From Phoebastria nigripes (taxonomy: Eukaryota > Chordata > Aves > Procellariiformes > Diomedeidae): DNA of 64,000 bases. Location: contig JAYKAV010000444.1 in assembly GCA_035582835.1 (NCBI GenBank), positions 772,020-836,019 on the forward strand, written 5' to 3'. Below the pieces are notes generated by a model that was given only the letters and a program-made list of their open reading frames with translations, did no database searches and had not been told where the DNA came from. A program made the translations under genes and the position numbers. Of the stretch, positions 47,940 through 63,350 are shown in pieces (the stretch's first letter is position 1; each line of letters opens with the position of its first letter).

Positions 47940-50900
47940 GGCAAAAAGATGATCTGTCTCTATCACAGAAGGCATGTCAAGATTCACAGGTTCCTCTGCT
48001 AACTCTCCTGGAGCTATGTAGTGAAGATCATTTAAGCAGATACTAATTTTTCACACATGGGTTGGATTCCCTTTGGACCAGAGGATGATTAGAGTTGTGA
48101 CACCTTCCACATGGTTTTTAAAATCACATCTGTATCTTCAGCAGCCACACTCATCTTCCTTCCCACATGTCTGCTCTCTATTATATTGGCATCTAGAAAT
48201 GCTTACCAGACGCAAGCACAGTATGTACCAAGAAAGAAAAGAATTACCTAGCAAATTCTGTAAGACAGAACCAAATGCAATTCTTTCTTAGACTTATCCA
48301 CCCCAGAAATTCTGGAGACAGATGCCTTAAAGTAAAACTAGGGTACTTCTTACTTATGAAAGAGTAAGTTGTTGGTGCTGTCACTTGTTTTACAAATTAG
48401 AAAAACAGAAAGAAATTGGAGATCATCAGCAGCTGCTTCTCCCTAGAGATGTTTGAATATTGTTTGCCAGCCTTACAGCCTCTGATGAGTCTCTTCAGCA
48501 GGATTCCTTGTGAATATCCACCATAAAGCCAGCCTTTTGGCCATATTCACCCAACTCTACCGAGACACGAAAATATATAAAAGACAGCTGATTACAAAAT
48601 TAAGTGCCAGGACACATTTTATTCTTAAAAACTCCCATTTCTGAGCAGTTTTAGTCTCTAAGGGAGGCATCCTCAAATGGCATTCTCCTCTATGCCTGGC
48701 CTAGGAGCAAATCTTGCCTGGAGCCCACAAAGGTCTTGGGCAGGAGAAGCTTCCTGCAGAGGAGCTGCCCTTCTTCCCATTCCCTCAGGGAGCAGTGACA
48801 GCAAGCTGTCATGGTTCACAGCATGGAAACAGCATCCTGAAATGGGCTGGGATGGCTGTACTGGGGCAGGCACACTGCCCAGAGCTGAGCACATCTCTGT
48901 GAAAATTAGCGGNTCTCAATAAAACTACTGAATGGGCCTTGGTAAAAGTTAAGTAGTGTTGCTCCCAGGTGACGAAGGGATGGCATCTCCCAGTCCTGTG
49001 CCATCAGCTGTCTTCTGCTTTAGGCCTTCTTTTCTTGACAGCTTTCCCTTTAGTCAAAGGCAAGCTGGAATCATCCAGCATGACTGGTGTGGGTAGATTT
49101 GTGACACCTCGAATGAAGCACTGATCGTCCTTCGAGGCCCTCTATGCACCCAGTAGAGAAAAGAAGACTCCTCCAAAGGATGCCTCAGAGCAGCAGCCTA
49201 AGGTCAGGGATACCATCCCCAATAGCCACGACTCCTCTGTGTCAGAAGCCCACATTTGACTTACTCTTGGCAGGAAAAAAGCACAGCTAATCCTATTGAT
49301 TAAAAGTAAGAAGCCATCTTATAGTGGAAACATCATTAACAGGCTGTGAGCATGGTGCTGCTGTAACCTACTACAACCCCACCCCTGTACAAGTTACAGC
49401 CAGTTCAGCAGAACTTGCTTTAAAAACGAGTACAGTCTGTAGGATATGGGCTGAGGAGCCAGGCCCGTGTCATTCCCAGATGGCAATANAGCAATTGATG
49501 TGAGCTTTCAAAATCCTTTTGCAAGGACTAAAGAGACTAATTTCTGTGAGTAGCTTGACTTCCAGTTTTCATCAGTGCCTGTGAACATAAGGGAGTGGTC
49601 TGGGTATTTAACAGATCCTGGTAGCATTTTGTTCATGACAGAAAGTAAGGGTTTGTAATGTAGACAGACCATACCTTCTAACATAGTCACTCTGGGACAT
49701 TTGATCACGTTATTCTCAGTGTTCCTTTATCACTTTGTTCTAGAGGCTGGACTTATTTTACGTGGAGGTGAGAGAAATGGTTGTTTGGAATGAAAGCTTG
49801 ATTGCTTAGGACTAGAACTCAGGAAGGTTATGGATTTGCACATTAAAGATGCAAATTTGCATCTTCTCTTGGCATTTGTTTACAATAGGATTGTTGCTTC
49901 TTTTACTGCGGTTGTTGAAACTACAAAGTTACCTAAGTTATTACCCTCCCTTTACACCTGCCACACTATGATTATCTCTTTTGAAAAATTTGAATGAAGA
50001 AAATCTTCAAAACGACATTACATGTAGATACTTTTTGCTCTGGGCTTTAGGAAACATCCTACAGCTCCTCGCTGAGACCGATATATTTTCAGTATCACAT
50101 GCTGTTTTCAGCAGCCACCACCACCACGCTGTGCACCTAGCAAAATGTAATTACCTACTTTGTGAATCCTGCATAGGATAGGAGTCAGACACTGTGAAGA
50201 CACTGGCATTTCTTGTACTGCACAGTATCCGAATTTTAAGTACGAACAGAAAATGTCACCAGAGAAGCTGTGTGTGTAGCGTCTCAGCTATCTACATAGG
50301 TTACATGAGATTATTTTGGATTCTTTCTTGAATTTANGTACCCATGCTACCTCCTTTGGAATGAAGTGTTAATCTTGGTTATGATTCTTAGCCTCCAATT
50401 GTAGAGCTTATATTCTTAAAATCTGGAAAACACATTGAATGTATGGTCACAGGCAAGCTGCTGGTTGTTGATTCCACACTAAACCTACACCATATAGCAC
50501 CCCTGTGGGTCAGTATCGATGATTCATACCCACAAGCCCTGGATTGAACTGCTGAACAGCTGTAAGTTGAAAGTTGTTTACTTAAACTGTTCCTCTCTCA
50601 TCTGTGGTAAAATGTTCAGCCCAAGAGACATGGAATGGGGAAACCTTCTTATTCTCTTGTGTATGAGCTACAACACTATGTAGTACTGTACATCAGCTGT
50701 GAGGACTTGTAGTGATCCTGGAGTTCATGTTTTATTAAAGATTGCCAAAGAAAATGCCTGAAGTGCTGTTTATCTGCCATAAATTATTTCAAGCACTTTT
50801 ACTAGTGCTGTAGTATTAACGTTCTATGTAATATTTTAATATAAATATTATATTTATTGCTAGTAGCTTGAATAGAAGAAATACATTCAAAAATTCTGGA

Positions 50901-53900
50901 ACTCTTACAAAGGCAGCTTTTATTTCAGGAATCTATTTGATTGATTTATTTAAAGTGTTTGCTATAGATATATTTAAGTATGACTTAGATGTCTGTAAGT
51001 GGATAACAAAGAGGCAAAGTCCGCTACTGAAATTAAATTTTTAAATGCAGTGGCCAATAACAATTTTTTTACAGCATTTATTCCTTCTCATCAGGCCTCT
51101 GTGAAAAAAGACACAAAATGCATGGGGAGAAATTCCCAGTTGTAGTGATTTCACAGAAAAAGTATAAAACATCAGAAAAGCAGTGAATTATTTATTAAAA
51201 ACAAAATTGAATTTTCAGTTCCTGCAATTTCCAGCAAAATATAAGATAGAAAATTGTATTGTTCTTAAAAAAAAAAATAACCTGATATGTATTAACCAGC
51301 TTTTTTCTTTCAATATTGATGCCTGCCTTACACACAGATCCTCTAAACACTTACTGTGATTTTAACTTCAAGCATAAAACCAGTCACAAAATCTCTCTAA
51401 TGGGATTATTCACATGCTTACAGTTAGGAACACAAATATGTTTCCAGGCCCATGCATCTTCTGAAAAAGAGAATTCCAGGCCTTAAATCAAGACTATATT
51501 TCCTCTTGTATGGCTGAGGCAATTAGTGCTAGACTGCTGTTGTGGGGAAACCATCTATAGAGTTATTTCCAACATCATTCAAATTGTAGGTCTTATTTTG
51601 CTTGTTCCATGGTCCTTCGTGAATATTACCATATGATAAGAGTGTTGTCAGCAAGAAAATGGCATGGCCATAAAAATTAGCTTTGCTTGTCTGTAGCTCT
51701 GTGCTGCACAAAAAGCACATCCATCTCATTAGTGCATAAGAAATCGGTAACTTAGACACTGTCCAAAAGCAATTCTAAATACCATTTTTCTGTGTGTGCC
51801 AATCGGGTGGTTAATAGCCTGCGAACTGTAAATCAGCACAAAATGTTATTTCCAGTGAGAAATACTTAGAAAGTCCCTTGGTTATGACTGCTTTGAGACT
51901 ACTCACTAGTGAGCGCAAACACTGGCAAATTAGAAAGAGACTGAATCAAAAAGGGAGGCTTTACTTCTAGCTTGAGAGCCAGCACTCAGTTTGGGAGTTA
52001 CTCAATATTGGGGTTCCAGTCAAGAGACCCCAAAGCTTAAGTTTAAGACCCACGTGGTGCCATCATGCATGATGAAGTTCTTAGCAGAACATTTCCACAG
52101 TTCCTGAATTTCTACATAGTGCGTAGTGTCTTCCAGCACAATTTCTGCTTTTGAAGGGCAAAAAATAAAGATACCTAGAAGCTAACGTTGTCAAGTAAAG
52201 CCAGTCATAATCTTCCCTTGTGGGTGAGACGAACTCACGGTATCGTCTGTTGGCTTACATTTTATACTAAGTTGCAAAGTTGGGAAGTTACAGGGTGACA
52301 GTGATACTAGAAGAGGACACCAACGTGATCTAAGGAATATTTTTATTTATCAGTCACAGCTTGCTTCAAGAAATCACCATCAAAGAAGGGAAAGTTGAAA
52401 TTGGCACTGCTTTTTAGTGGAGAGCACCGGCCTGTAAACTTGTACATGAAAGGCAATAACAAGACTTTTCCCCAGGCTTTTTGTCTATATTGCTTCCTTC
52501 TGGTTGTGCAAGGTGGCTCCCTGCCTGGTGTCCTGCATCCCAGATGCCTGAGCTGTGGGGAGCCCAGTGCTCAGGTGTGGGGTCTGGTCCCTGTGGGGAG
52601 GAGGGAACCTGAAGGTCTCTTTCATGATGGTGTCCACATATTTTGCTGAGACTCCCTTTTCTCATTACCTTTTTCTTGCATGACTGCCCTAAGCACATTA
52701 GAAAATTTGTTCTCTGGGAAAAAATTCTACAGGATTGAAAGAGTTTTCTTTATATTGGAGCTGGAATGGAAGAAATTTCTTAACTCTTGCCCATTTAAAG
52801 TATTCAAAGGTCTCTGAATATTTTACTTTGTCATAGCAATACAAATGATAGGTCCTATTTCTCAGATCATTGATTAAATATAGAAGCATAATAGTTTGAT
52901 TGGATCACTTTTTGCCATTTATCACATAACATTTGATTATTAATTACCTATAACTTAATTTCTCTGAAAATAAATAAATTGAATTGAGTTAGTATTTGTT
53001 AATAACTAGAACTGGGACAAAAACATTATTTTGGAATTTAGATAAGTGTTGCATTACATACTCACTGGGAATTGACACTGCATATAGAGCAATATTTCAT
53101 ATTCTATGATGGGACTAGTCAGTTTGTTTAGGAAAGGACAGAGAACAACAAACTGAGTGGGTATTTCCCTATTGTCTCCATGAAGGTTTCTATTTAAGCA
53201 CTAAATTTCTTTCTTTTTGTCTTTCTTCTAAATGATTCTCTGAATCAAAAGTTTCATTACTCTGATAAATGTGTTTTTCCACCTGAGGAAGGTTTTTCCT
53301 CTTCCAGTCTGCGTATTATGTGGTTGGTTGTTACTGAGACCTACACAATGACTTAATCAATACAAAGTACCCTCTAGGCAATGAGAGACCACAAGAAAGT
53401 GCAGCATCATTAAACTGAATTACAGACAAGCACTTAAGGAGACAAATAAGTATTTTGTTACTATAAAGCTTCACTTTTTTATAGCTATGATGATTGAAAA
53501 TGTTTACAAAGCATGCATGGTACAGTGGTGGCAGAGGAAGAAGGCTGAGGAAAGTGCTCTAGTTGAATGGCAACAAGCTTCTGCTGCATATTGAAAAATG
53601 GGTTGGGAGCTGAAAACCAGAGCTCTCCTCCCGGTGTGTCCAGAGAGCCATTGAGACACAGCCGGCTCGCAGAGCTCTCCTGAGAAGCAGCCCCAGCTTG
53701 GGGCNGAAGAGGAAGCAGCCACTCAAACACTGAGTAAGAAATGCAGTTCTCCTCTGGTGTAAACTCACAGATGAGAAATTGAATGCTGGTCACCAAGGAG
53801 AAGTGCACAGGTCCCCAGGGACACCTTACAGACAGATAAGTAATTTCTACTTTAAATACACAATTGCCTCCTTCTGTTTTCTCTATTTATTTCTAAAGAG

Positions 53901-56900
53901 CTTTTACTTAGCTATTGAATATTAATAGCTGTGATGATTTCTATTGAAGTAATTTGAAAAAGTCATCAACCCTTCTGTAAAATGTTGTTTGTCTGATTTC
54001 CAACATCCTCCTAATCAAGTTTTCCTTTCCTGTTACTTAAAAAAATTAGGTAAATCATGCAGTTCATCCAAAATTCCCATGACAGAGCATGCATGTATCA
54101 TCCTTCCTCATCTGTCTGTCTTTCTGCCAGGATTGTATATGAACACCTTCCTTATAAAATTGAGGAGCAATACTGAAATCCCTACTTCAGTTTATATAGT
54201 CTTTGGCTCATCTCCCTTTGTGGAAGATTAGCCTTCCGCTCAGACTAGGATTGTATATTTAATCTCTATGGTTTGCAGCTGGCATAATTATTTAGAGCAA
54301 CAAAATACTGAGTAACTTTCAAGATAATCTTAAACAAAGCACAAAGCTTTTCTGTGAACTAGAGCCTTCTTTTGTCTTTGAGGTTGAATAGCTGAAGAAG
54401 AAAGATGTCTTCATAAACAAGGAAAGTCACCTAACAACAGAAAATGTTTTATTCTAGCCCTCTTCCCCTCTGCAAAAATATGTGGGCAATGGCTTATGTA
54501 TGTGCTGAGCACACACTTGAATTCCTCATGCAAAGAAATCAAATGCCTATTATTTGTAAAAGGATCAGGGATGTGTCCATTTTGCTAACTGCATGTAAAC
54601 CACTCTGTCCTGTTTGTGCAGAGAGAGCAACTGCATGTTGGAACTGTGTATCTGCACTGCTTGCGAATTTATACAGGCAGATCCTTAATGGGAATTGAAT
54701 GGCTGGGTAAGATTTTTGGGTGAGTTTTTCAAAACTGTTTAGCATTGGCTTAATTTTGCTTCAGTTGTCAAATCCAAGAATTCATTATTGATTTACAGGA
54801 GACCAAATTAGGCTTGTGATGAATGCTTTGGAAAACACTTCTTTTCTTGGTCATCACACACATTCAAATTGTCATCCAAAACCAACTAGTAGCCTAAAGT
54901 GTGTTGAAAGATGTTGCTACGCACATGGGTCTGGACCNTCCTCTTCACTTCTGCCGATTAAACTGCATTATGATTAGCTACAAAATTTTTCTTCTCATCA
55001 GTTAATGACCCTACACCACACTCCCAGTTTCTTTCAAGCTGCCTTCCTGGTGAAGGAGCAATCACTGGCATGAAGTCTGGGCAAACCTACAAAAGCATGG
55101 ATTCATTAGGGGAGGAGTGGAGCTAAATGGGTTTTATCCCCTCGTTAGCACTGGTGTAATACCTACTCCTGGGAAAACCCCTCTACACATTTATTTACTC
55201 CCAGCCTAGAACTAGAGCTAGTCAGGGAGCGTGCAGGAGATTTCCCAGTTGCAGAAATCTTGCACACAGTTTGTAAAGAGCCGCAGAAAGCAAATCCTTC
55301 CGCTGCCTGCATAGCTGCCTGTGCCCTGGATCTTGCAGGCCCCAGTCTAAATGATTACAAAGCTCTGGCCATAATTGAATGCTTGCTTACACACACAGCC
55401 ATATACTTTAGAAGACATACACCTAAATACTTTTTTGATTATAAGGAACTTGATATAAACAACTGTAGTTGCTGTATTCCTGGTAGTTAACCAACAGAGA
55501 GGAGAAGTGATCTGTGTTGGTCTCCCATGACACAAGAGGTGGTCCACAAAACAAACTGTTAAGATACAATTCTTGCTGTGAAAATGTTTGGGTGCTCTCT
55601 GACTAGAGAATGCAGCACAAGAAGGAATGAAATGCACTTTGTGTCTAAATGCAAGCACAATTGTCATTATCTATCATCAGCCTCACAAGTTATGGCATCT
55701 TTTTTCAGCTTAATTTGTGAAAGTGAGTTGGCTTAACAATATGATCTGAAGGATCTACAATGTATTAGAGCTGTCAACATTGCTAAATATCAGAAATAGA
55801 ATGAAATAACTTAGTTTCCTTAAATTATGAAGGCAGAGAGGCCCCAAGAAGGTTTCATTATTAAAAGATCCTACTTTTTATCTGAACTTTGGTTTTCTAT
55901 TCTGTTTCTGCCACTTTGAAATGGGTGAGGCATGGTGAGAAAGAGGACAGGACAGATCCCATTCAAGTAGGTGCTCTGCTGGTCAATGCAAAAAGGAATT
56001 TGTGTCAAGGTCATGGGAAAGGTCAATGACCTAATTTGTTTTCCTGCTCTCAGCAGAGCACTTCACGTGCTCCAGAAAGAGGGGAGAAAAAGGCTCAGCT
56101 CTTCTGGGCAATGTCCTAGCACTATGAATAAAGTGCTCAGTGTCATCCACCAAACCATTGTGCAGAAAGTCTCTCCTTTTCTACAGCTATAAATATGACA
56201 TGCCCTCAGATCTCACTGCAGCCATTACCATTAATCCCTCACAAGCAATATGATGTGCAGAAAGATTATGGTTCCATAAGGAAGCTTGGTACAACAAAAT
56301 GCCTGTTTAGCAACTTACTTTCTCAGTACATTATTCATATCTGGATATGACCTGGTCTAGGTAAAGTGGGTGTACTTAAACAGGGCAACACTATGAAAAC
56401 ACCTCTCAATTCTAGAGGAATTTGCTGGCATTTAGACTGAGGAAGAGAGGGAACACCTCGAGTAACTCCTAAAATTCTCCAGAATTTGTACATGTGCCTT
56501 CTGTAAATCTAGCCTGATGTAAACAAAAGTGGCTCAGTCCGTAACTTGGTAGTTCTTCAGATTTAAGATCAGTTGCACACAGCAGCTAAAAAGAAGGCTT
56601 AGCACTGTCAGCCTGCCAGATACTCAGACACCAGGATTAACCCTCACTGCGTTGACTTATTACACTCCCATGCTTGAATAGCATTAGAGTGAGGTAAAAA
56701 GTAAGAAAATGGCCAAATCCTCCAGTATTCAGGTTGTAGGCAACATTTCTGCCTGCCTCTGAGATTATTAATAACCTCTGGGTTATTGCTTTCCCAGCAC
56801 ATTCTCCACCAGGAAGGAGTCCGGATTTAGCACCATCCTGCATCCATACAGCCCCTGAAATGCACTAGGATGGGAGAATGGTAGATCACATAAAGCGTAA

Positions 56901-59900
56901 ACCCCCCTTTCTGTGCTTCAGAGCAGATTCTGGCAACTTTTCAGTGGTGGTCGGCCAGACTGTGATTTTCCTTCTCAGTTCAGGGACTGAACCTACCAGT
57001 AGAAAGCCAGTGGGAGCTAGGAGATGCTGCTCCTCAGTGGGTTTGTGGGCACTCACTGCTGCACAAGGAGGGAGCTGCCCACCCACACCAGCTTGGGGTG
57101 CCCATCTGGGGATGCCCAGCTCCCAGCCTTGCCACATGCCACCTGCGACAGGCATTGCTGACCCCCGTGCCAGAGCCCTGCCCGGCTCACAGGGCACCTG
57201 CTTTTCCTCCTTGCCCTCGCACAGCAGTAACACCTGATCTCACTCCCAGGGAGATGGCTTTGGAAGCAGGAGTTGCCCCAGGAAGCACAAAAGGTTTATT
57301 TTAAATATACGATGAAAGAAAAACTAGCAGCATTTTTTCTAGTGTGAGAAGAAATGTCTTAAGAAAAGAGGTTTTGTTGTCTGCTAAAGCACTGGCCTGT
57401 CTCCCTCTAAGGCTTGGCTGGCATCAGACAGAGGCGCCATGGGTAAGGAATTTATTGAGGTGGTTCATCTCAAACCCAATAGAAAGTAGATCCCTTTTTT
57501 TTTTTTTTTTTTAATCTACATGAAATTTGTTCAGTTTATTCTGTTTGGTAAACCAGACTTAGCAAAGAAACTTAGCAAGGACTTGGCTAAAAAGTGACGC
57601 TTTCAGTTCAATGAAGTTTTGAGTACACTGGTGCAGCAAGCCTGGTTGTATGTTTCTTTATGCTCAAACATTTAAAGATCTTTCTTTTTCCCTTTTGGCT
57701 AGCGTTTCTTCCTCCAGTTAGATATATCTTTGCAGATTTGTTGTCCTAGAACCATCACTCATAGCATTGTATAGAAGTTTGGTTTTAAACTTCTTTAAAC
57801 AAACTTGCACAGAAGCATTGTTTTTTGAAGTCAGCCATTTCCATAGATATCAGAAAGCTGACTGAGAAATCATTAGCATCAGGCACTTAAAATAACCTTT
57901 CTTTAGTGCACTCATTAAGCCTTCAGTTCCTTTAATTGTATATATTATATTAGCCTGTGAATGTGTGGTTGTGCCCTTCATTTCTTCATGAACTTTTTGG
58001 TAACTCTGTAAACGTTTTTTATTTCTTTGTTCCTCTTGGAAGGAAAATAGTAAGCTGCAAAGAAGTGGTATGAAATAGAATGTCTCCTCACATCAAGGGA
58101 TTGCATCAAATCCTGCATGCAGTTTGCTTTTAGTTTTCCAAAGGTGTAGTTACTAGGGTGTTCCCTCAGTATTAGGTAGTGTCGAAGTGGATTGAGCTAA
58201 AACAATTCAAGGTGGCAAGCATCTGCTCGTGAAACATATGGCTGAAGGCAATAAAGCTCCTGAGGGCCAGTTCTACTATCAGTCCTGGAAGGCCTGGGAG
58301 TCAGAAAGGCTGAGGAGCTCCAGCCCTGAAAGAAGGAGGGCTGGATGTCTTCAGGAACCGCCCACACTGAGGAAAGTTCCCCTGCTCACCAGGCTGGAGA
58401 CCCTTGGCAGGGATCACTCAGTAGCCCATACAGAAAAGCCCCTGCGGTGCACAAAGGGAGGGAACAGCGCCTTCCGTCACAGAGTGGGTCACAAACCTGG
58501 GAAAATCAGCTAGCAGTTCAAGGCAGGTCTTTGGTAACTTGGGCTAATTAGAAACATGGTGTCTTGAGTTTGCTGTTAGACACCCCAGCTTTTGCCATCT
58601 TAGGGACATGCTTTACTCTAGTATCAGTATTGCTCACAGTCTGTTTCTCAAATCTGGGGTTGTTTGCCATCTGTGAGATTATGTATTTTATGTAGATAGA
58701 TTAAATAGCTCACTCTGACACACTGCTTCCATTTCTATTGTGCTAGTTTATAAATTTACATGGTTACAACATTCTCTAATTCAGTGTTAAGAATAATGTC
58801 TTTAGACACAGACATTAGTAATATTAACTCCTGCCTCCCCAAGAATGGCAAGCAACTATTAGTAGCATTAGTATTCTATTAGCAGACATTTCACAGAGAA
58901 NGAAATTCACTTAAATTAGAGCTGACTGAAAAAGGTAATACATGCATTAAATATTAATATAGTTTTCTCATGAAAATATTCAGAGGACACATCAGAATTG
59001 TCATTTAGCTTTCCCTACTGTTTGTGGATTATCTGTGATCATAATTTTCTTCCATTCATTCCTTATTTAATGAATAGATTATGAATATTTGAAAGTTAAG
59101 CTGTGCTGCTCAGTTGGTATTCATCAGAGTACTTTTTACATATTCAAGCATTTATGCAGCAGATCCTCACATGTGCCAGTTTAAAATTTTGTTTCCACAA
59201 ATTCTCTGTGATGCAGCTTTTAAACTTCTGTTTTAAAAACAGTTGAACACAAATGACTTCTAAAAGTGATAGGAATTGTGCATTTGGGGGTGAATTCAGC
59301 AACATAGATTCTACCAGATGCAAACATCCACGTGCAGGACTGACCTAATAAAACAGTAAGACAGTAATAGAAATGTGTATCTTCCAGAGTGGCTGCTTGT
59401 GTTTAAAAGTTGAATTATAGTCTGGTTTTTAGCAAATCTAGGGAGAGATTTATCTCAAATAACTGTAGCACCTCCAAAGGGCTATTCATTGCACCCTCTC
59501 TTAGATGTCTCTGGATGTATCAGTCTCTTTGCAGTGAGTAGTGAGGCAGCACAGACAACCAGCTTAGACACGCCATTTTTAGACAGCTAATGCTGGGTGA
59601 AATGAATGTAGCTGAACAGTGCAAGTCTCAGACGTTGCACTAGTTGGTTGTTGCCAACTGAAGCCAGTTATGAAAAGTACTGCTTGACACAGACATAATT
59701 ATCAGCGCTCGCTTCTCTGTTTTTTGTGTTAAATTGGAGCTCTTAGGGAGTTCATTTATTTATTAACTGAGGTTTTCAAGTTCAAATGAAGCCATTTCTG
59801 TGTACCCTCTAATTTAATTCTCTGTGGTACTAAACAGTGCTTATTGCACTTGTTCAGACTATTCCAGACTCATTATCTAAAAGTATTGGAATGACTTGCA

Positions 59901-62900
59901 GAACTTGAACCCATGGAAAAAATAGTGTTCTGCATTTTTTGTCTTTGAAAAAAATCTGAACTTGCTATATATTCAAACTGAGCAACAGGGCTTCTGACTT
60001 GACTAAGCAACTCCAAATTCAAGATATTTTAAAGTCTCGTAGAGCCTCTCATGAACTCTGCAAGGAGCAGCAAATAATATTTAATCAATGCTGAAAGAGA
60101 TATAATGGGAAGTAAGCTCTACAACATCTCAGAATATTATTGCATGAGGTTTTCAAGCACTATTATCTTCAGGAGCACTTGAAATATTCATGTATTTAGG
60201 CAACTGATAATTCTGGAGTGCCTCCCAAAATAATGTCGGATTTTTCATTTAAGGCTTTTCAAAGCAGCACAGAGTACTCACTCCCAGAACATCGAACATC
60301 TGTAAGGCAATTTAGGCTAACAACCCAAAAATGGAGGCACCACTAGCCAATATTAAAAATGTAGATCTTAGCTACATTGCAAGGAATCTGATGAATTGTA
60401 GCACAGCACACATCGAGATGCCAAGCACTGGTCTTTTTTTTTAGAACAGATGTAGCCTCATGCTGTTGAATCTTCATATTCAAATAGACACATGAGAAAT
60501 GCATAGCATTTAGCACATTCCTTCAGAGCAGTAACTCCAAGGGCGAGTTAAAATAACTAGCATTATTTCTCTGACTGTTAACAAAAATAAATTCATACTG
60601 CATATCTTTGTCTATCTCTCAGTACAGTATAACACATTTCTAGGGCCTCCCTGCTTGTTTCCCTCGAAGAATATGCAGTAAAATGCTTTCATTTGCAGTG
60701 TGAGCAATTGCAAGGACTGTTCACCTGCAGATCAGGGATTCTCTATGCTGTACAGGTCACGCTGTCTAAACGGGATGAAGCAGATAGACACTGTGTTTGA
60801 GCTTCACAGTACTGTTCCTTTTAATAAGCATTTAATTTTCTGTACAGCATTGGAATCTGCAACTTGGCTTTAATAGTAACACAGAGCTGAAAATGTGACA
60901 AGGACTTTACAGACATTTGCAAGATGCATCCTGGGTCCCAAAGGGCTTTCAGCTTCACTAGCCGATATAGTAGCTTCAGGATAAGCATCGAAAGAAAGGC
61001 AGCCAGCCTGTCATCTATCCTGATCACCACTCTGTTTTGTTGAACTCTGTATTCCGATTCATTCCTTGTATTTAAATTGGGAAATTCTACTAACAATCAT
61101 TGCCACTTTCTTCACTGATTTTGATGCCTTCTTTTAAAGGCAAGCCAATACTGAAGGGCTGGCCAGCTGGTGAACTAGGTGATGGTAACTCCTCCAGAAA
61201 ATAATGATTTCATGAGCTGCAGAAACAGCGTGAAACTCCTTTTCAGAAATATGAAGATGTTTAAAAGGGACCATCTTACAATTTTTTCCATTAAAAAAAA
61301 GTCTCTGGCTTTCAGCATTAGACAGCCAAACTGTAACTATTAATCTGATAAATTCCCGTCTCTATTTATTGCAGAGCTAGGAGAGACATTGGCTTTTGCA
61401 GAATTTATCAACTATTCACAAGTGTTAATGTTTGCAAAGTTGTTAGGTTGGGCTATGCATCTGCACAGCTATTTGGAGAGAGATAAAGGCAACTTTAAAA
61501 AAAATGCCCTATCTCTCTGCTATGATATTATTAGATGCTCTATGGGTGGGTTCTCACTTGTCTAAGGTTATTCCATTCCAAAGATCTTATGTGTTGTCCT
61601 TAAGATACTACTGTCCTTGGAATCAGAGAGATGACAGCAGACCATTGTTTTCCTGAATTAAACATACAGTAATGTTTCTCAGCTCCCTATGCCCCTCTTT
61701 TTCTTTACATCTCTCATTTCTGAGGAAATTTCTTGTAACTTCAAGCCTGCTTAATATAATTGGCCAGAGAACAACAGTTCCATTCTATGATAACTTTAAA
61801 GGTCTCAAATTCTTTTTGTTCCACCCTCGAACACACAAAATATGGTCTTTGGAAAATATCACAAAACAGAACTGTTGCATTTGTCTATTTTAAATTGGAA
61901 AAAAAAGATCACATTTTTTGAGTCACTGTTTTTTCCTTTTCTCTCTGTGGTTGGAAGTGATCTGCACCACAGGAATATTCACATTTAAAACTTGTTGAAT
62001 CTGTACTTCTTCAGAAAATTTTGTGCTTTGACAATGCAGACTAATCCATGGAAATATATTTAGTCAGAAATTTCTGGCCATGTCTTTTGTTTCAACATTG
62101 GGGAAGGTCTGGTTATGGGGAAGGACTTCTGACATTTGCTGATGCGTCTGCCAAGTGTGATCTCTCTCTCTGATTTATTCATCAATTTTTACTGCAAAGT
62201 CATCATGCCACGGATGATTATATCATCCTGCCACTTAAGGCAGTCCAGGACTCTTCTGGAAGAGCCTTTCCCTAGAAGTTAACTGGGTAAGTGTTAGCTT
62301 ATTCATTCGTCTTGGTGTAATGCTAGCACGTGCCACTCCTCACCAGATTAGAAATGAGAAATGAGATTAGAACTTTCTCAGAACTCACAATATTCTGTGA
62401 TTTCTCTCCTGTTTGCTGCCTGAATGTGCGCTCTCCAGGCCACATACTTGTTTGTCTGGCTTGTGCAGACTGCTGGCTCTGTGTGGGGTCTGTGCACTCC
62501 CTGAGGGCATCTGAGTGCTGCTGGCTTTGTGATACCACCAGAGCTGTTGGAGCAGGTGTCCTCCTCCAGCTCTTTCTGCCCCTAGGTTTTCTGCTCCAAA
62601 AGCTGAGCACACCTTGCTCCTTCCACTTCATCAGATGCCCCCCAATCACCCCCAGCAGCACAAATGGCTAATCAGGCCCTCATACACAAGTAAGCTTGCA
62701 GAAGGCACCTGTACTGCTGCTGTCTGCCATTCCCAACCCAAGAAGCAGTCCCAGCACCCAGACTGACAGGGGAGTTAAAGGGTTGACATATAAGCACAGC
62801 TGTACTCTGTGCTAAGATATGACCCTGCCTTTCCCTTTGCCAGCATCTTCATTCTGACCTTTCCATTGCTGGCACATCTCGTGGGCCCAAAGTAGCTCCC

Positions 62901-63295
62901 TGGACAGGTGGTTTAAATGCTACTCACAACTTGTTTCTCCACGTGTGGTTGTGAGGCTTTTGTTTGCATGTTTGCTTAGAGCTAACATTAGAAGAGGTTG
63001 GAAAGGCAACTTCTAAAATAAATCTTTCTGAGTGTATTTACTATGCATGGCAAATTTACATACATCTATATAATGAGGTGTGGGAGCTTTGCAGCACTTC
63101 CCTAGGACACGTAAGCTCTGCCTCAAAATGGTGACATGTATAAATAAATGTATACTCTTAAAATTGCATTGACGCTCATTGATCCTCTTACACCAAAGAT
63201 TTACATGGCAGCCTACTGTGTTTCTGTCCTGGTGGTTGTAATTCTTGCATAATTTCCGCCAGTCACCTGACCTCAGTGTTTTAGTCTTGCTTGAA
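47940..63295. other. Unique non-coding sequence
   Basis: No gene or clear mobile element in 15 kb. T18 lies at 57495-57512. About 56.88-57.30 kb and 58.23-58.51 kb are GC-richer and carry open frames on one or both strands (up to 119 codons) that match nothing known. GGAGGCACCACTAGCCAATA near 60331 loosely recalls the palindromic amniote repeat. AT-rich stretches near 50.8-51.0, 59.0 and 61.4 kb could be conserved non-coding elements, but that needs alignment. Unresolved bases occur at about 48912, 49489, 50338, 53705, 54938 and 58902. Confidence 0.5.
57495..57512 (+). repeat. Poly(T) tract, 18 bases
   Basis: Uninterrupted T run; no recognised element beside it. Confidence 0.85.
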
Positions 63296-63299
63296 AAAG

Positions 63300-63350
63300 G
63301 GGTGGGAACTTGGCCTCGTTGACGTCAATGGTAAAACCCCCATTAAGAAG
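63300..63350. repeat. Palindromic amniote repeat fragment
   Basis: CGTTGACGTCAATGG followed by TAAAACCCCCATTAAG recalls the 'cattgacttcaatggg..aaaactcccattgac' core of the same family as the relics at 29.6 and 36.7 kb. Short and uncertain. Confidence 0.35.

Noticed and set aside
56878..57237. GC-rich 119-codon frame with a 115-codon frame opposite
   Set aside because: Mirror open frames on both strands reflect composition. No conserved motif was seen.
62323..62671. Paired 112- and 113-codon frames on opposite strands
   Set aside because: Same pattern of mirror frames; a Cys/Trp-rich translation with no known domain.
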